From: Chryseobacterium sp. ERMR1:04
Lineage (GTDB): Bacteria; Bacteroidota; Bacteroidia; Flavobacteriales; Weeksellaceae
Assembly (NCBI RefSeq): GCF_001297705.1
Contig: NZ_LIRF01000004.1
Location: forward strand, 1-64,000
Reading direction: 5' to 3'
DNA length: 64,000 bases
Numbering within the stretch: the first letter of the stretch is position 1; every line of letters begins with the position of its first letter. A program made the position numbers and the translations under genes. Below are positions 35,221-44,133 of the stretch, piece by piece. The notes under the pieces are model-generated. The model was not told where the DNA came from. It saw nothing but the letters and a program-made list of their open reading frames with translations, and did not search any database.

Positions 35221-35357
35221 GTCATTCTGAACGTAACAAGGTGAAATGAAGAATCTATTGAATCTGTTTAGATTCTTCATCAGTCAGAAAGACAAATCAA
35301 CAGGAACGGACTTTAGTCCGTTGACAATATGACAAAACATCAAATGGCTTCAGCCAA
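35221..35357. repeat. Dispersed repeat cluster: GTCATTCTGA element plus two hairpins
   Basis: GTCATTCTGA (35221) and TCAGAAAGAC (35284-35293) bound an inner stem of ATGAAGAATCTA and TAGATTCTTCAT. It is followed by AACGGACT, TT, AGTCCGTT (35305-35322) and TGGCTTCAGCCA (35345-35356). The two hairpins are variants of those at 6990-7045, in opposite order. They sit between the rnz promoter and the rdgB stop. Confidence 0.65.
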
Positions 35358-35365
35358 AATTCATC

Positions 35366-35944
35366 TTATTTATCCGTAACTTTCAAAAAATCTAGAAATA
35401 GATCCAACGCCTGTTTACGGTGGCTGATCTTGTTTTTATCTTCAGGATTCATTTCTGCAAAAGTATAGTCGTAGCCTTCAGGAACGAAGATTGGATCATA
35501 TCCAAACCCTTTGAATCCTTTATTTTCTGTTAATAAATTTCCATGCGCTCGGCCGTCGAAATATTTCGCCCCGTTTTCATCATAATAACATAGAACAGTG
35601 ATGAAATAAGCTTTTCTATTTTCAACACCTTCCATTTCACTTAAAACTTTTGCAATATTTTTAGCAAAATCATGATCTCCTGCATAGCGCGCTGAGAAAA
35701 TCCCGGGTCTTCCGTCTAAAGATTCTACCACCAAACCGCTATCATCTCCTAAACTTGGAATTCCTGTTTTTTCGAAGCAGTATTTAGCTTTAATTAAAGC
35801 ATTGGCGTTGAAAGAATCTCCGTCTTCTACAATTTCTTCGTGAATATTATAATCAGCTAAGCTTTTTACGACAAAATCGTTACCTAAAATTTGCTGAATT
35901 TCTTCTTTTTTATGTTCGTTGTGTGTTGCTACCAATAATTCCAT
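35366..35944 (-). CDS. rdgB: Non-canonical purine NTP pyrophosphatase (RdgB/HAM1)
   Basis: The 192-residue enzyme hydrolyses ITP, dITP and XTP to the monophosphates, keeping damaged purines out of nucleic acids. Family motifs are complete: LVATHNEHKKEEI, GDDSGLVVESLDGRPGIFSAR, KGFGYDPIF and NKISHRKQA. The start at 35944 (MELLVATHN) matches the usual N-terminus; an ATG 12 bases upstream would add MKLD and cannot be excluded. It lies alone between repeats and the CPBP gene. Confidence 0.94.
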   Translation of the reverse strand: MELLVATHNEHKKEEIQQILGNDFVVKSLADYNIHEEIVEDGDSFNANALIKAKYCFEKTGIPSLGDDSGLVVESLDGRPGIFSARYAGDHDFAKNIAKVLSEMEGVENRKAYFITVLCYYDENGAKYFDGRAHGNLLTENKGFKGFGYDPIFVPEGYDYTFAEMNPEDKNKISHRKQALDLFLDFLKVTDK

Positions 35945-36049
35945 ATCCAATTTCATTTTTTTTAAATTCTATTTTTTTGTTTAAACACGAAAGGCACAAA
36001 TAATTTTCACGAATAACACGATTGTCATTTGTGGTATTTGCGTTTAGAT

Positions 36050-36880
36050 TTACATTTCAGCATAATGCACTTTATATTTCTTCATAAAAAGGTAATAGAA
36101 TAAAGAAAAAAGTACAATTCCGATGGCTAATATAACCCATTCAGAAACTTTAAAAGCTTCTGCAAAACTTTCATTTTTAGTATAGGTAATTAATAATGAT
36201 GAGCATAAATTATTAAACCCATGCAACAACATCGGTAATAGTAAAGACTTGGTTTTATAATATACCAAACCAAGTACACATCCTAATAAAACGGCCCCTA
36301 CAAACTGCCACGGATTCGCATGAACCAATCCGAAAATAATGGAAGAAAATAAAATCGCCTTCCAGGGTTTTACGCCTTTATTCATTAATCCTTTCTGAAT
36401 GATTCCTCTGAAAATTATTTCCTCAAAAATCGGTGCCATAATAACGGCTGTGATAATCATAGTAATAGGCTCACTCGTCAGCTGATTCATCAGGTCTGTG
36501 AAAAAATCATAGTATTTCCCAAAGAAAGATCCTGTTGTAGGAATTTGAGCTGCAATGAATTCTGCAATAAACATCATCCCAATCATCAATGGAAAAATCA
36601 GCAGATAGGTATAAAAATTCGTGGGAGAAAAATTAAAATTCAGTTTCTTTTTTGTAGTTGGTCTTACCACTAAAAAATCAAAAAATGCAATAGCTGTTAG
36701 AAATCCAGCCGCATTAGAAAGCATTAAAAACCAATCTTTCAGTTGTATATTTTGTCCGAAAACAATTTTACAAAAAGTACTAAAAAGAGAAATGAACATG
36801 GTTCCCGCCATTAATCCACCCAATAAAACAACCCCTCCGATCCATGTGAACGTAAACTTTGGATATTTGCTGTTTTCCAT
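36050..36880 (-). CDS. CPBP family intramembrane glutamic endopeptidase
   Basis: The 276-residue protein has about eight transmembrane segments. The CPBP (Abi/CAAX-like) catalytic motifs are EEIIFRG and FGLVHAN, followed by LHGFNN. Members cleave within the membrane; the substrates of bacterial copies are mostly unknown. The reading frame is open to 36940, but the ATG at 36880 (MENSKYPKFTF) is preferred because the promoter box at 36907-36914 lies between the two. It is divergent from the MFS gene. Confidence 0.88.
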   Translation of the reverse strand: MENSKYPKFTFTWIGGVVLLGGLMAGTMFISLFSTFCKIVFGQNIQLKDWFLMLSNAAGFLTAIAFFDFLVVRPTTKKKLNFNFSPTNFYTYLLIFPLMIGMMFIAEFIAAQIPTTGSFFGKYYDFFTDLMNQLTSEPITMIITAVIMAPIFEEIIFRGIIQKGLMNKGVKPWKAILFSSIIFGLVHANPWQFVGAVLLGCVLGLVYYKTKSLLLPMLLHGFNNLCSSLLITYTKNESFAEAFKVSEWVILAIGIVLFSLFYYLFMKKYKVHYAEM

Positions 36881-36906
36881 GTTTATATTGTAATAATTTA
36901 TAGTAA

Positions 36907-36914
36907 CAAAGGTA
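36907..36914 (-). promoter_or_regulatory. -7 box for the CPBP protease gene
   Basis: TACCTTTG on the minus strand, 26 bases upstream of the preferred start codon. It decides against the upstream ATG at 36940. The -33 region is weak. Confidence 0.5.
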
Positions 36915-36989
36915 ACTGATTTTATGGAATTGTAAATCATTATTGAAGTTTTGAATGATAAATATTACCTTTTTAGCAGCCTTATTATC

Positions 36990-37019
36990 TTGATACTATT
37001 TTTTTCTGAAGTAACTTTG
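36990..37019 (+). promoter_or_regulatory. Promoter of the MFS transporter gene
   Basis: TTG (36990-36992), 19 bases, then TAACTTTG (37012-37019), an exact match to the Bacteroidetes consensus. The ATG follows 19 bases later. Confidence 0.75.
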
Positions 37020-37038
37020 TAGCTTAATTTTTTTTCAC

Positions 37039-38229
37039 ATGGATAGTTTAGTAAATCGGTCAGAGAATGTTAATTTATCCTTGATGAGTTATGTATCTTT
37101 TACATTCGTAGGATACTTTATCATAGGATTATCTCTGTCTGTTCTTCCGATTTTTATTAATAAAAGTTTAGGTTTTAGTTTGGTTGTTGCCGGATTGGTC
37201 ATCAGTTTACAATATGTTTCTACATTTTTTTTGAGGGCATACTCCGGAAAGATCATTGATGGAAAAGGTCCAAAACCCGCTGTCTTATTTAGTATGTTGA
37301 GTTTTTCATTAACAGGAATCTTTTTAATGATTGCTTATTATTTTAGACTCTCCCCATTTATCAGTCTTACCTTTCTTATAATAACCCGCTTGCTTACAGG
37401 TTGTGCAGAAGGAATGGTGGGAGCAAGCCCGATCAACTGGGCGATTATGGCTTTGGGTGAAAAGTATACTGCAAAAATTATTTCTTACAACGGGGTCGCC
37501 TGCTATGGAGCCTTGGCAATCGGCGCTTCGCTGGGGATTATCATTGAACACAAATTCAGTCTTTATGGAATTGGAATTATTTCTATTATCTTAGGGATTT
37601 TGGGATTTCTTTTCGCTAGAACCAAAGAAAATAAAACCAATACCCATCCTAAGGAGTCACAATCTTTCTGGAAAGTATTGGGCAAAGTGGCACCTTTCGG
37701 AATTTGTCTTGCTTTAGGAGGACTCGGATTTGCGTGTATTTCTACCTTTATTACTTTATATTACAATTATTTCCACTGGAATAATGGTGCTTTATGCCTT
37801 AGTATTTTTGGAGGATTATTCGTTGCCGGAAGATTAGTTTTCAGTAATGTCATTAATAATTATGGCGGAATAAAAGTCGCTATTGCCTGTCTTTTAGTAG
37901 AAACCATCGGACTTTTAATTATTGCTTTTGCCACGACTTCCCAAATGGCACTTCTTGGCGCCGGCGTTACCGGTTTAGGATTTTCATTACTATTTCCTGC
38001 ATTGGGAGTTGTTGCCATAAAAAGTGTTTCTCCTTCCAGTCAGGGTTCTGCATTGGCAGGTTACGGACTTTTTATTGATCTTTCCCTTGGGGTTGCAGGG
38101 CCACTAATTGGTGCAGTAGCCGATATTTTTGGGATGAAATATATTTTCCCTTTCAGTGCTGCCATGGTTTTTGTGGGACTGGGATTGGCTTTTGTTCTTA
38201 AAAATAAATCAAAATTTGATCAGGCTTAA
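37039..38229 (+). CDS. MFS transporter, YhhS/YfcJ-like
   Basis: The 396-residue protein has 12 predicted transmembrane helices of the major facilitator superfamily. The segments SVLPIFINKSLGFSLVVAGL, VISLQYVSTFFLRAYSGKI and SYNGVACYGALAIGASLG resemble E. coli YhhS and YfcJ, a family whose members have been linked to export of sugars or drugs. The substrate cannot be told from sequence. It is monocistronic, with a good promoter and no partner gene. Confidence 0.85.
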   Translation: MDSLVNRSENVNLSLMSYVSFTFVGYFIIGLSLSVLPIFINKSLGFSLVVAGLVISLQYVSTFFLRAYSGKIIDGKGPKPAVLFSMLSFSLTGIFLMIAYYFRLSPFISLTFLIITRLLTGCAEGMVGASPINWAIMALGEKYTAKIISYNGVACYGALAIGASLGIIIEHKFSLYGIGIISIILGILGFLFARTKENKTNTHPKESQSFWKVLGKVAPFGICLALGGLGFACISTFITLYYNYFHWNNGALCLSIFGGLFVAGRLVFSNVINNYGGIKVAIACLLVETIGLLIIAFATTSQMALLGAGVTGLGFSLLFPALGVVAIKSVSPSSQGSALAGYGLFIDLSLGVAGPLIGAVADIFGMKYIFPFSAAMVFVGLGLAFVLKNKSKFDQA

Positions 38230-38246
38230 AAACTTTCAAAAATTGA

Positions 38247-38440
38247 ACCACAAAAGATTCAAAAGAGTAACACATTAGAACACTTAAGAAAGTGTGAAAC
38301 TTTGAAAATAATTAAGATTACATAAGAAGAAAATCAAGTTTATAAAATGAAACACTAATTACACAAATGTGTTCACAAATTTTCACAAATTTAATTGTGC
38401 TTATTTGTGATAATAATTCGTGTTATTTGTGTTTAAATAA
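38247..38440. repeat. Degenerate dispersed repeats upstream of prfC
   Basis: AACCACAAAAGATTCAAAAG followed by AGTAACACATTAGAACACTT is a relative of the inverse sequence at 43960-44003. CACAAATTTTCACAAATT and AATTCGTGTTATTTGTG are repeat-family pieces also seen near 35990-36040. No gene or clean promoter was seen; a near-consensus GATTTTTG lies about 25 bases before prfC. Confidence 0.4.
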
Positions 38441-38506
38441 ATGTTTTAAAAATCAAATTTTCAGGATTCGACAAAATTCACGATTTTTGCAACTTCAAAA
38501 TACGAT

Positions 38507-40102
38507 ATGTCAGACTTAATCAAAGAAATAGAAAAAAGAAAAACTTTCGGGATTATCTCTCACCCCGATGCCGGAAAAACCACTCTTACAGAAAAGTTGC
38601 TACTTTTCGGAGGGGCAATTCAGGAAGCGGGTGCAGTAAAATCCAACAAAATAAAAAAAGGAGCTACCTCCGACTTTATGGAAATTGAAAGACAGAGAGG
38701 GATCTCTGTGGCAACTTCTGTATTGGCTTTCGAATATAAAGGCTATAAAATCAACATCCTAGATACACCAGGTCACAAAGACTTTGCAGAAGATACGTAC
38801 AGAACATTAACCGCAGTTGACTCTGTAATTGTTGTCATTGACGTTGCAAAAGGGGTTGAGGAACAAACTCAAAAATTGGTTCAGGTTTGTAGAATGAGAA
38901 ACATCCCCATGTTGGTTTTCATTAATAAATTAGACCGTGAAGGTAAAGATGCCTTCGATCTATTGGATGAAGTTGAGCAAAAATTAGGATTAAGAGTGGT
39001 TCCTCTTTCTATTCCAATTGGGATGGGAGCTGATTTTCAGGGAATTTATAATATCTGGGAAAACAATATTCAGTTATTCTTAGAAGAGAAAAAACAGAGA
39101 GTTGGGGAAGCGATCAAATTTGATGATATCAACGATCCAACAATCGATGAAATTATTGGAGAGAAAGCAGCAAAAAATTTACGTGAAGAGCTTGATCTGG
39201 TACAATCTGTTTACCCGGAATTCAACCGTGAAGAATACATGAATGGTGATCTTCAACCTGTTTTCTTTGGTTCTGCTTTAAATAATTTTGGGGTAAGAGA
39301 ATTATTGGATGCTTTTATTGAAATCGCACCCATGCCTCAGCCAAAAGAAAGTGATAGCCGTATTGTAAAGCCTGAAGAAAATACATTTACAGGATTTGTT
39401 TTCAAGATCCACGCGAATATGGACCCGAAACACAGAGACCGTTTGGCTTTCGTGAAAATTGTTTCAGGAGTATTTAAAAGAAATGAAAATTATCTATTGG
39501 TAAGAGAAGGTAAAAAGATGAAGTTTTCTTCTCCAAACGCCTTTTTCGCTGATAAAAAAGAAGTGGTAGACGAAAGTTTCCCGGGAGATATCGTTGGTCT
39601 TCATGATACTGGAAGTTTCAGGATTGGAGATACTTTAACAGGAGGTGAAAAACTAAGCTTTAAAGGAATTCCAAACTTCTCTCCGGAACATTTCCGTTAT
39701 ATCAATAACAGTGATCCGTTAAAAGCTAAGCAATTGGCTAAAGGTATCGATCAGCTAATGGACGAAGGTGTTGCTCAGTTATTTATACTTGAAATGAACA
39801 ACAGAAAGATCATCGGAACGGTAGGTGCCCTTCAGTATGAAGTTATTCAATATCGTTTGGAACATGAATACGGTGCAAAATGTACGTATGAACCTCTTTC
39901 CATGCATAAAGCGTGTTGGGTAGAAGCCGACGAAAAATCAGATGAATTTAAAGAATTTGCAAGATTAAAACAAAGATTCTTAGCCAGAGACAAATACAAT
40001 CAATTGGTATTTTTAGCAGATTCATCTTTCACAATTCACATGACTCAGGAAAAATTCCCGAATGTGAAGCTGCATTTTATCAGTGAATTTAAACAAGAAT
40101 AA
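38507..40102 (+). CDS. prfC: Peptide chain release factor 3
   Basis: The 531-residue translational GTPase removes RF1 and RF2 from the ribosome after peptide release. G motifs are complete: SHPDAGKTTLTEK (G1), RQRGISVATSV (G2 region), DTPGHKDF (G3) and NKLDRE (G4). Domains II and III follow in the usual order, and the C-terminus (CKWVE-like KACWVEADEK) is typical. Single gene with its own terminator at 40125-40157. Confidence 0.97.
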   Translation: MSDLIKEIEKRKTFGIISHPDAGKTTLTEKLLLFGGAIQEAGAVKSNKIKKGATSDFMEIERQRGISVATSVLAFEYKGYKINILDTPGHKDFAEDTYRTLTAVDSVIVVIDVAKGVEEQTQKLVQVCRMRNIPMLVFINKLDREGKDAFDLLDEVEQKLGLRVVPLSIPIGMGADFQGIYNIWENNIQLFLEEKKQRVGEAIKFDDINDPTIDEIIGEKAAKNLREELDLVQSVYPEFNREEYMNGDLQPVFFGSALNNFGVRELLDAFIEIAPMPQPKESDSRIVKPEENTFTGFVFKIHANMDPKHRDRLAFVKIVSGVFKRNENYLLVREGKKMKFSSPNAFFADKKEVVDESFPGDIVGLHDTGSFRIGDTLTGGEKLSFKGIPNFSPEHFRYINNSDPLKAKQLAKGIDQLMDEGVAQLFILEMNNRKIIGTVGALQYEVIQYRLEHEYGAKCTYEPLSMHKACWVEADEKSDEFKEFARLKQRFLARDKYNQLVFLADSSFTIHMTQEKFPNVKLHFISEFKQE

Positions 40103-40124
40103 ATTTGATTTATACATAAAACAA

Positions 40125-40157
40125 AAGAAACCGTTCAAATATCCTGAACGGTTTCTT
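40125..40157. terminator. Bidirectional terminator between prfC and the metalloprotease
   Basis: AAGAAACCGTTCA pairs exactly with TGAACGGTTTCTT around a seven-base loop. It lies 22 bases after the prfC stop and 26 bases after the convergent gene's stop. A and T runs flank both sides. Confidence 0.88.
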
Positions 40158-40182
40158 TCTTACTATAGGCTTGATGATTTAC

Positions 40183-42414
40183 TTATTCTTTAATCCATTT
40201 TATGGTCTTATCCATATTTTTAGATTTAATACTGATCACATAATCTCCTTTAATTAAATGACCTACATTAAAAGTACCCACTTTATCATGGTTCAATTTA
40301 TTATTCAACTTGCTAAACACTAATTTTCCACTTACATCGTATATTGTAACATCATATGGTTCATTTTGATTTACAAACTTGATGTTTACAAGATCTTTAC
40401 CCGGATTAGGGTAAACCACAAATACCTCTTTATTTCCTCCTACTTCATTCACACCCAATACCTGCGTAATGGTAAAGTTAACAGGATTGATATTATAAAA
40501 AACATTTCCTTCTCCTGCAACCATAATTCTGGCCTGTGTTGTATTTACATTCGGAACAGTAATAACCTCAGAACCATCATTTGGAGTAGAAGCTATAATG
40601 ATAGTTGGATAGGTAAGACCGCCGTCTGTGGAAAGTAAAATACTTACATTGGCACAATTCACAGGTGCAGCGGTTGTATTGGCAACATCCCATGTTATGG
40701 TTTGAGAAGTATTGCCTGTCCAGTTTACTGCTGTGCTCGGTGCGGTTACTTTAAACGGCCCTGAATTACCATCCACCGTAATTGCAGCATCATCATTGGC
40801 AACCCCTCCACAACCAGCGTTATTATCTCTCACGGTCAATCTGAACTCCATGGTTCTTGCATACGATGGCAAAATTTCTCCTTTAGTTACCGTATTATTG
40901 ATAACATCTGTAATTTTTGGAAAGTATCTGTAAGGAACGTCAGTAGGCAGAAATGATCTGAATAATGGAGCATTTCCGGATGGAGCATTCCAGTTTCCAG
41001 CAGGTCCTATATCATTTTGTTCCCAAGCATAGGTTAATGCATTATTTTGAGCATCCGTGGCAGAACCTGTTAATTTAAACGGCGTACTTTTAGGGATTGT
41101 ATAATTATTTCCTGCGTTGACAACAGGAGCTGTATTCGCAACAGGACTTACAACCTGACAATCTGTTGATTCAATGGTTTCTGTGATAGATTGAAATGAT
41201 TTGGTATGAAAAATAGGAATACTATTAGGTGCTAAATCATTTGCACTCCCACAAATACCTGCATAAGCCATAATTGTGATTCCGCTTCCAGGTTCTACCG
41301 CATTATCATCATCACGATTTCCCCATCCGCAATTCCCTGTTTCTGCATTAAAACTATGAGGTCCACCAAACTGATGTCCTACTTCATGAGAAACATAATC
41401 AATATCATAAGGATCTCCTACAGGATTAGTGGAACCTGTAATTCCATAGGCTTTCTCCTCCTCCTCGCATATAACTCCCAATCCTGCTAATCCGCCACCT
41501 CCGGTACTAAAAGTATGTCCTATGTCATAATTAGCCGTTCCTATGATGGCATCAATTAGCTCTTGGCTTTCTTCAATCAATATATCCGGATCATCATTTC
41601 CATCAAAAGGATCTGTAGATGGATTTGTAAAAACAATAGAAGATTCATTGGCTACCAATACCAACCTAGTAGCAACTTCCTGCTCAAATACTCCATTTAC
41701 TCTGTTCACCGTTGTTACAATAGCCGACAACGTTTGAGCAACCGTAGGTGAAGACAATCCTGTTGCAGCTTGTGCGTACTCACCGGTACACGCTACCGCA
41801 AACCTAAAAATTCTAATCTGATTACCTACGCTTGGGGTAACGGTTTTTTGATGATTTTTTTTTTCTAATTTAAACACATCATCTTTCGTTCCGCATATTC
41901 TTGGGTTCTTATTAACCAAATCATTCTTTTTGTAAATGATATAATGATCAGTATCGTTTTTTGCATACGGATCAATATACAAATCCCCTGTCATAACAGA
42001 CTTTACCTGAGCATGAAATCCTAACTCTGTGAAATCTAATTTTATGGTTGCATATTTATCATCCATCCCCTGCCCTGTTAACGTAACCAACTGAGGAAAT
42101 TTTTGGGCTAATTCAGGAGCCATTACTGAAGACTTCCAAATTCTGAATTTTGCTTTCGTACCGTCAGGCATCGGTAAAACAATGATGGGCGCTTTATCTT
42201 TAAAATCAGTATCCCTAAGTTCAGGAACTGAATTGAAATAGCTTTTCATCCCTGCTACATCTAATGTATACGTAAGAAATTTTTCGGGTTGTACAGTTCT
42301 GTTCTTGGGGTCTGCCTTAATAGACCTTTCACTGATGGTGGTAAAAAAATCCTGCGCTTTGACAGAGAAGGATAAAAGAAATATCCCCAAATAAAATAAT
42401 AATTTAATCTTCAT
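40183..42414 (-). CDS. Secreted reprolysin-like zinc metalloprotease, T9SS type A sorting domain
   Basis: The 743-residue protein has a signal peptide (1-20, ending VKAQ), a propeptide-like region (about 25-190), then a metzincin catalytic domain (about 195-420). The zinc motif is HEVGHQFGGPH, with His343, Glu344, His347 and His353, and the Met-turn is ITIMAYAG. A PKD-like module (about 430-560) and a beta-rich domain follow. The last 80 residues (VYPNPGKDLVNIKF to TIKWIKE) are a type A T9SS sorting domain, so the enzyme is exported through the outer membrane and probably processed at that domain. It is likely to degrade extracellular protein; no adjacent partners. Confidence 0.93.
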   Translation of the reverse strand: MKIKLLFYLGIFLLSFSVKAQDFFTTISERSIKADPKNRTVQPEKFLTYTLDVAGMKSYFNSVPELRDTDFKDKAPIIVLPMPDGTKAKFRIWKSSVMAPELAQKFPQLVTLTGQGMDDKYATIKLDFTELGFHAQVKSVMTGDLYIDPYAKNDTDHYIIYKKNDLVNKNPRICGTKDDVFKLEKKNHQKTVTPSVGNQIRIFRFAVACTGEYAQAATGLSSPTVAQTLSAIVTTVNRVNGVFEQEVATRLVLVANESSIVFTNPSTDPFDGNDDPDILIEESQELIDAIIGTANYDIGHTFSTGGGGLAGLGVICEEEEKAYGITGSTNPVGDPYDIDYVSHEVGHQFGGPHSFNAETGNCGWGNRDDDNAVEPGSGITIMAYAGICGSANDLAPNSIPIFHTKSFQSITETIESTDCQVVSPVANTAPVVNAGNNYTIPKSTPFKLTGSATDAQNNALTYAWEQNDIGPAGNWNAPSGNAPLFRSFLPTDVPYRYFPKITDVINNTVTKGEILPSYARTMEFRLTVRDNNAGCGGVANDDAAITVDGNSGPFKVTAPSTAVNWTGNTSQTITWDVANTTAAPVNCANVSILLSTDGGLTYPTIIIASTPNDGSEVITVPNVNTTQARIMVAGEGNVFYNINPVNFTITQVLGVNEVGGNKEVFVVYPNPGKDLVNIKFVNQNEPYDVTIYDVSGKLVFSKLNNKLNHDKVGTFNVGHLIKGDYVISIKSKNMDKTIKWIKE

Positions 42415-42842
42415 AATTTATGTTGTTTAAGGTTAATAAAGTATCAAATAAAAATCTCCTTCATTTTCTCCTTCTTTCTTAAGTAAATAAAAAACTAGAT
42501 TATTTACTATGTAACAAATATAAAAATAATCAAAACATAATTAGCTGAAATTCAAATATTTACACAATTAAAAAATATTAATGGATTTTATAAAGCATTC
42601 TATTTATTTTAAAGAAAAAAGAATTGAATTTTAATTATTAATAAGAAAAAAAGTATTTAAGGAGAGTCCTAAAACTCATTGATCAGCATAAAAATGGAGA
42701 TAAAACTCTTGTAAAATAATTGTAAAACAGAAATAGATTATTGATTTTTAAATATTTACAAATTTACCAACACAATACACTCCTTTTACAAGCGCTACAA
42801 GAACTTCACCGCTAATTTTACCTCATCAAAAAAATTAATGTT
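42415..42842. other. AT-rich intergenic region, no gene seen
   Basis: This 428-base spacer lies between two divergent genes, the secreted metalloprotease and the DUF4349 lipoprotein, so it must hold both promoters. It is strongly AT-rich. No exact TAnnTTTG box with a correctly placed TTG was found for either gene, and no reading frame or strong hairpin was seen. Confidence 0.5.
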
Positions 42843-43781
42843 ATGAAAAAGTTCATCTTACTGGTTGCTCTATCAAGCACTTTCATTATGTGTAAAAAAG
42901 GAGAAGCTGCTACGTCGTCTCAATTTGAAAAAGCAGTGAATTCTGCAGACAGCGCTGCAACCGTTGCGTCCGAAACTATTAATTCGGTTAATCATTCTGC
43001 CAATGCTGTTTTAGATTCCGCCAATGTTAAAATAAAAGAATTTGAAGACACCAAAAACGGAATGAAAGATAAAATAGAGGCTACTTCAAAAATGGTCGAT
43101 TCTTTATCTGATAAAATTACCGCTACAAAATTGGAATCAAAAATTGAAAAGAAAGATTCTCTCCAAAAAAAATCTGAAAAAATTGTGGTGAACGTTCCAG
43201 CCCCGAAAGTCATTAAGGAAACCAAAATCATTTATAAAGACAAACCAAAAACTGAAAATTATGAACTCAATGTTCCTAAGAATAAAATGGTAAAAACAGG
43301 AACCTTAGAACTTACCGTAAACGATGCCGAAACCGCAAAAGAAATTGTAAAAGAAGAAGTAAAAAAATACGACGGTTTCATAAGAAGTGAAAACATATCC
43401 TTAAATAATGAAAACAAAATAGCTTATTTAAAAGTAAAAGTTCCGATTCAGAAGTTTGAATATTTAATGGATGAATTAAGCAATAATAACATCGGAAAAG
43501 TTGAAAATAAAACCATTGAGGTTTCCGGACAGGATCTTGCACAAAATACCCTATGCGAATTAAATATAACCCTCTATGGAAATAAAGATACTTACATCGA
43601 AAATGAAGATTCCGAATCTTTCGGAGGTAAATCTTTAGCCGCCATTTCTTCAGGTTGGAATGTCATTACTTCTATTTTCCTTTTTATCCTTCCGTTATGG
43701 CCTTTACTTTTAATTGCAGGAATTGGATATTATTTTTATAAAAAGAAAAACAAAAATCTTCCAAATAACGATTCTAATTAA
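42843..43781 (+). CDS. DUF4349 domain-containing lipoprotein
   Basis: The 312-residue protein has a lipoprotein signal peptide with the lipidated Cys at residue 17 (FIMC), a helical, charged region (about 25-130), then a DUF4349 domain (about 145-240) with KMVKTGTLELTVNDAETAKE and KYDGFIRSENI. One transmembrane helix (about 273-298) and a basic tail follow. DUF4349 proteins are envelope proteins of unknown function. The combination of a lipid anchor and a C-terminal helix means it is held at both ends. A repeat element begins six bases after the stop. Confidence 0.8.
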   Translation: MKKFILLVALSSTFIMCKKGEAATSSQFEKAVNSADSAATVASETINSVNHSANAVLDSANVKIKEFEDTKNGMKDKIEATSKMVDSLSDKITATKLESKIEKKDSLQKKSEKIVVNVPAPKVIKETKIIYKDKPKTENYELNVPKNKMVKTGTLELTVNDAETAKEIVKEEVKKYDGFIRSENISLNNENKIAYLKVKVPIQKFEYLMDELSNNNIGKVENKTIEVSGQDLAQNTLCELNITLYGNKDTYIENEDSESFGGKSLAAISSGWNVITSIFLFILPLWPLLLIAGIGYYFYKKKNKNLPNNDSN

Positions 43782-43787
43782 ATTGAA

Positions 43788-44020
43788 CCTGTTTAAACTA
43801 ATTAAAAATTTAACCGCAAAATCAAAAGCTATCGTTGATTTATTAAGGATTGGTTATTGAGAAAGCAAAAGTCTACAAAAGAATAATATTTCGACTCCAC
43901 TCAATATGCAAAGATTTTTAAAAACTTATGTGCTCTTATTTGTAGCTTAATGCTCAACTTAAAGTCACTAATGTGTTAATCTTTTGTCACTTTTGCGGTT
44001 AAAATAAAAGTTTAAACAAG
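43788..44020. repeat. MITE-like element with inverted ends, full copy
   Basis: The left end carries CCTGTTTAAAC and then TTTAACCGCAAAA (43809-43821). The right end is their inverse: TTTTGCGGTTAAA (43991-44003) and GTTTAAACAAG (44010-44020). The 230-base element has no reading frame. Its left 100 bases recur in direct orientation at 45249-45353, so copies flank the bicupin gene. The inner TTAACACATTAG motif also relates it to 38247-38290. Confidence 0.7.
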
Positions 44021-44133
44021 TTGATTATTTAAATCCATCCTCGTGATGGATTTTTATTTTAATAATATTTTAATGAAAATTATACGCAATACATAATAAC
44101 TTATTTCTAACTTTATTGTAGAAATAATGACCA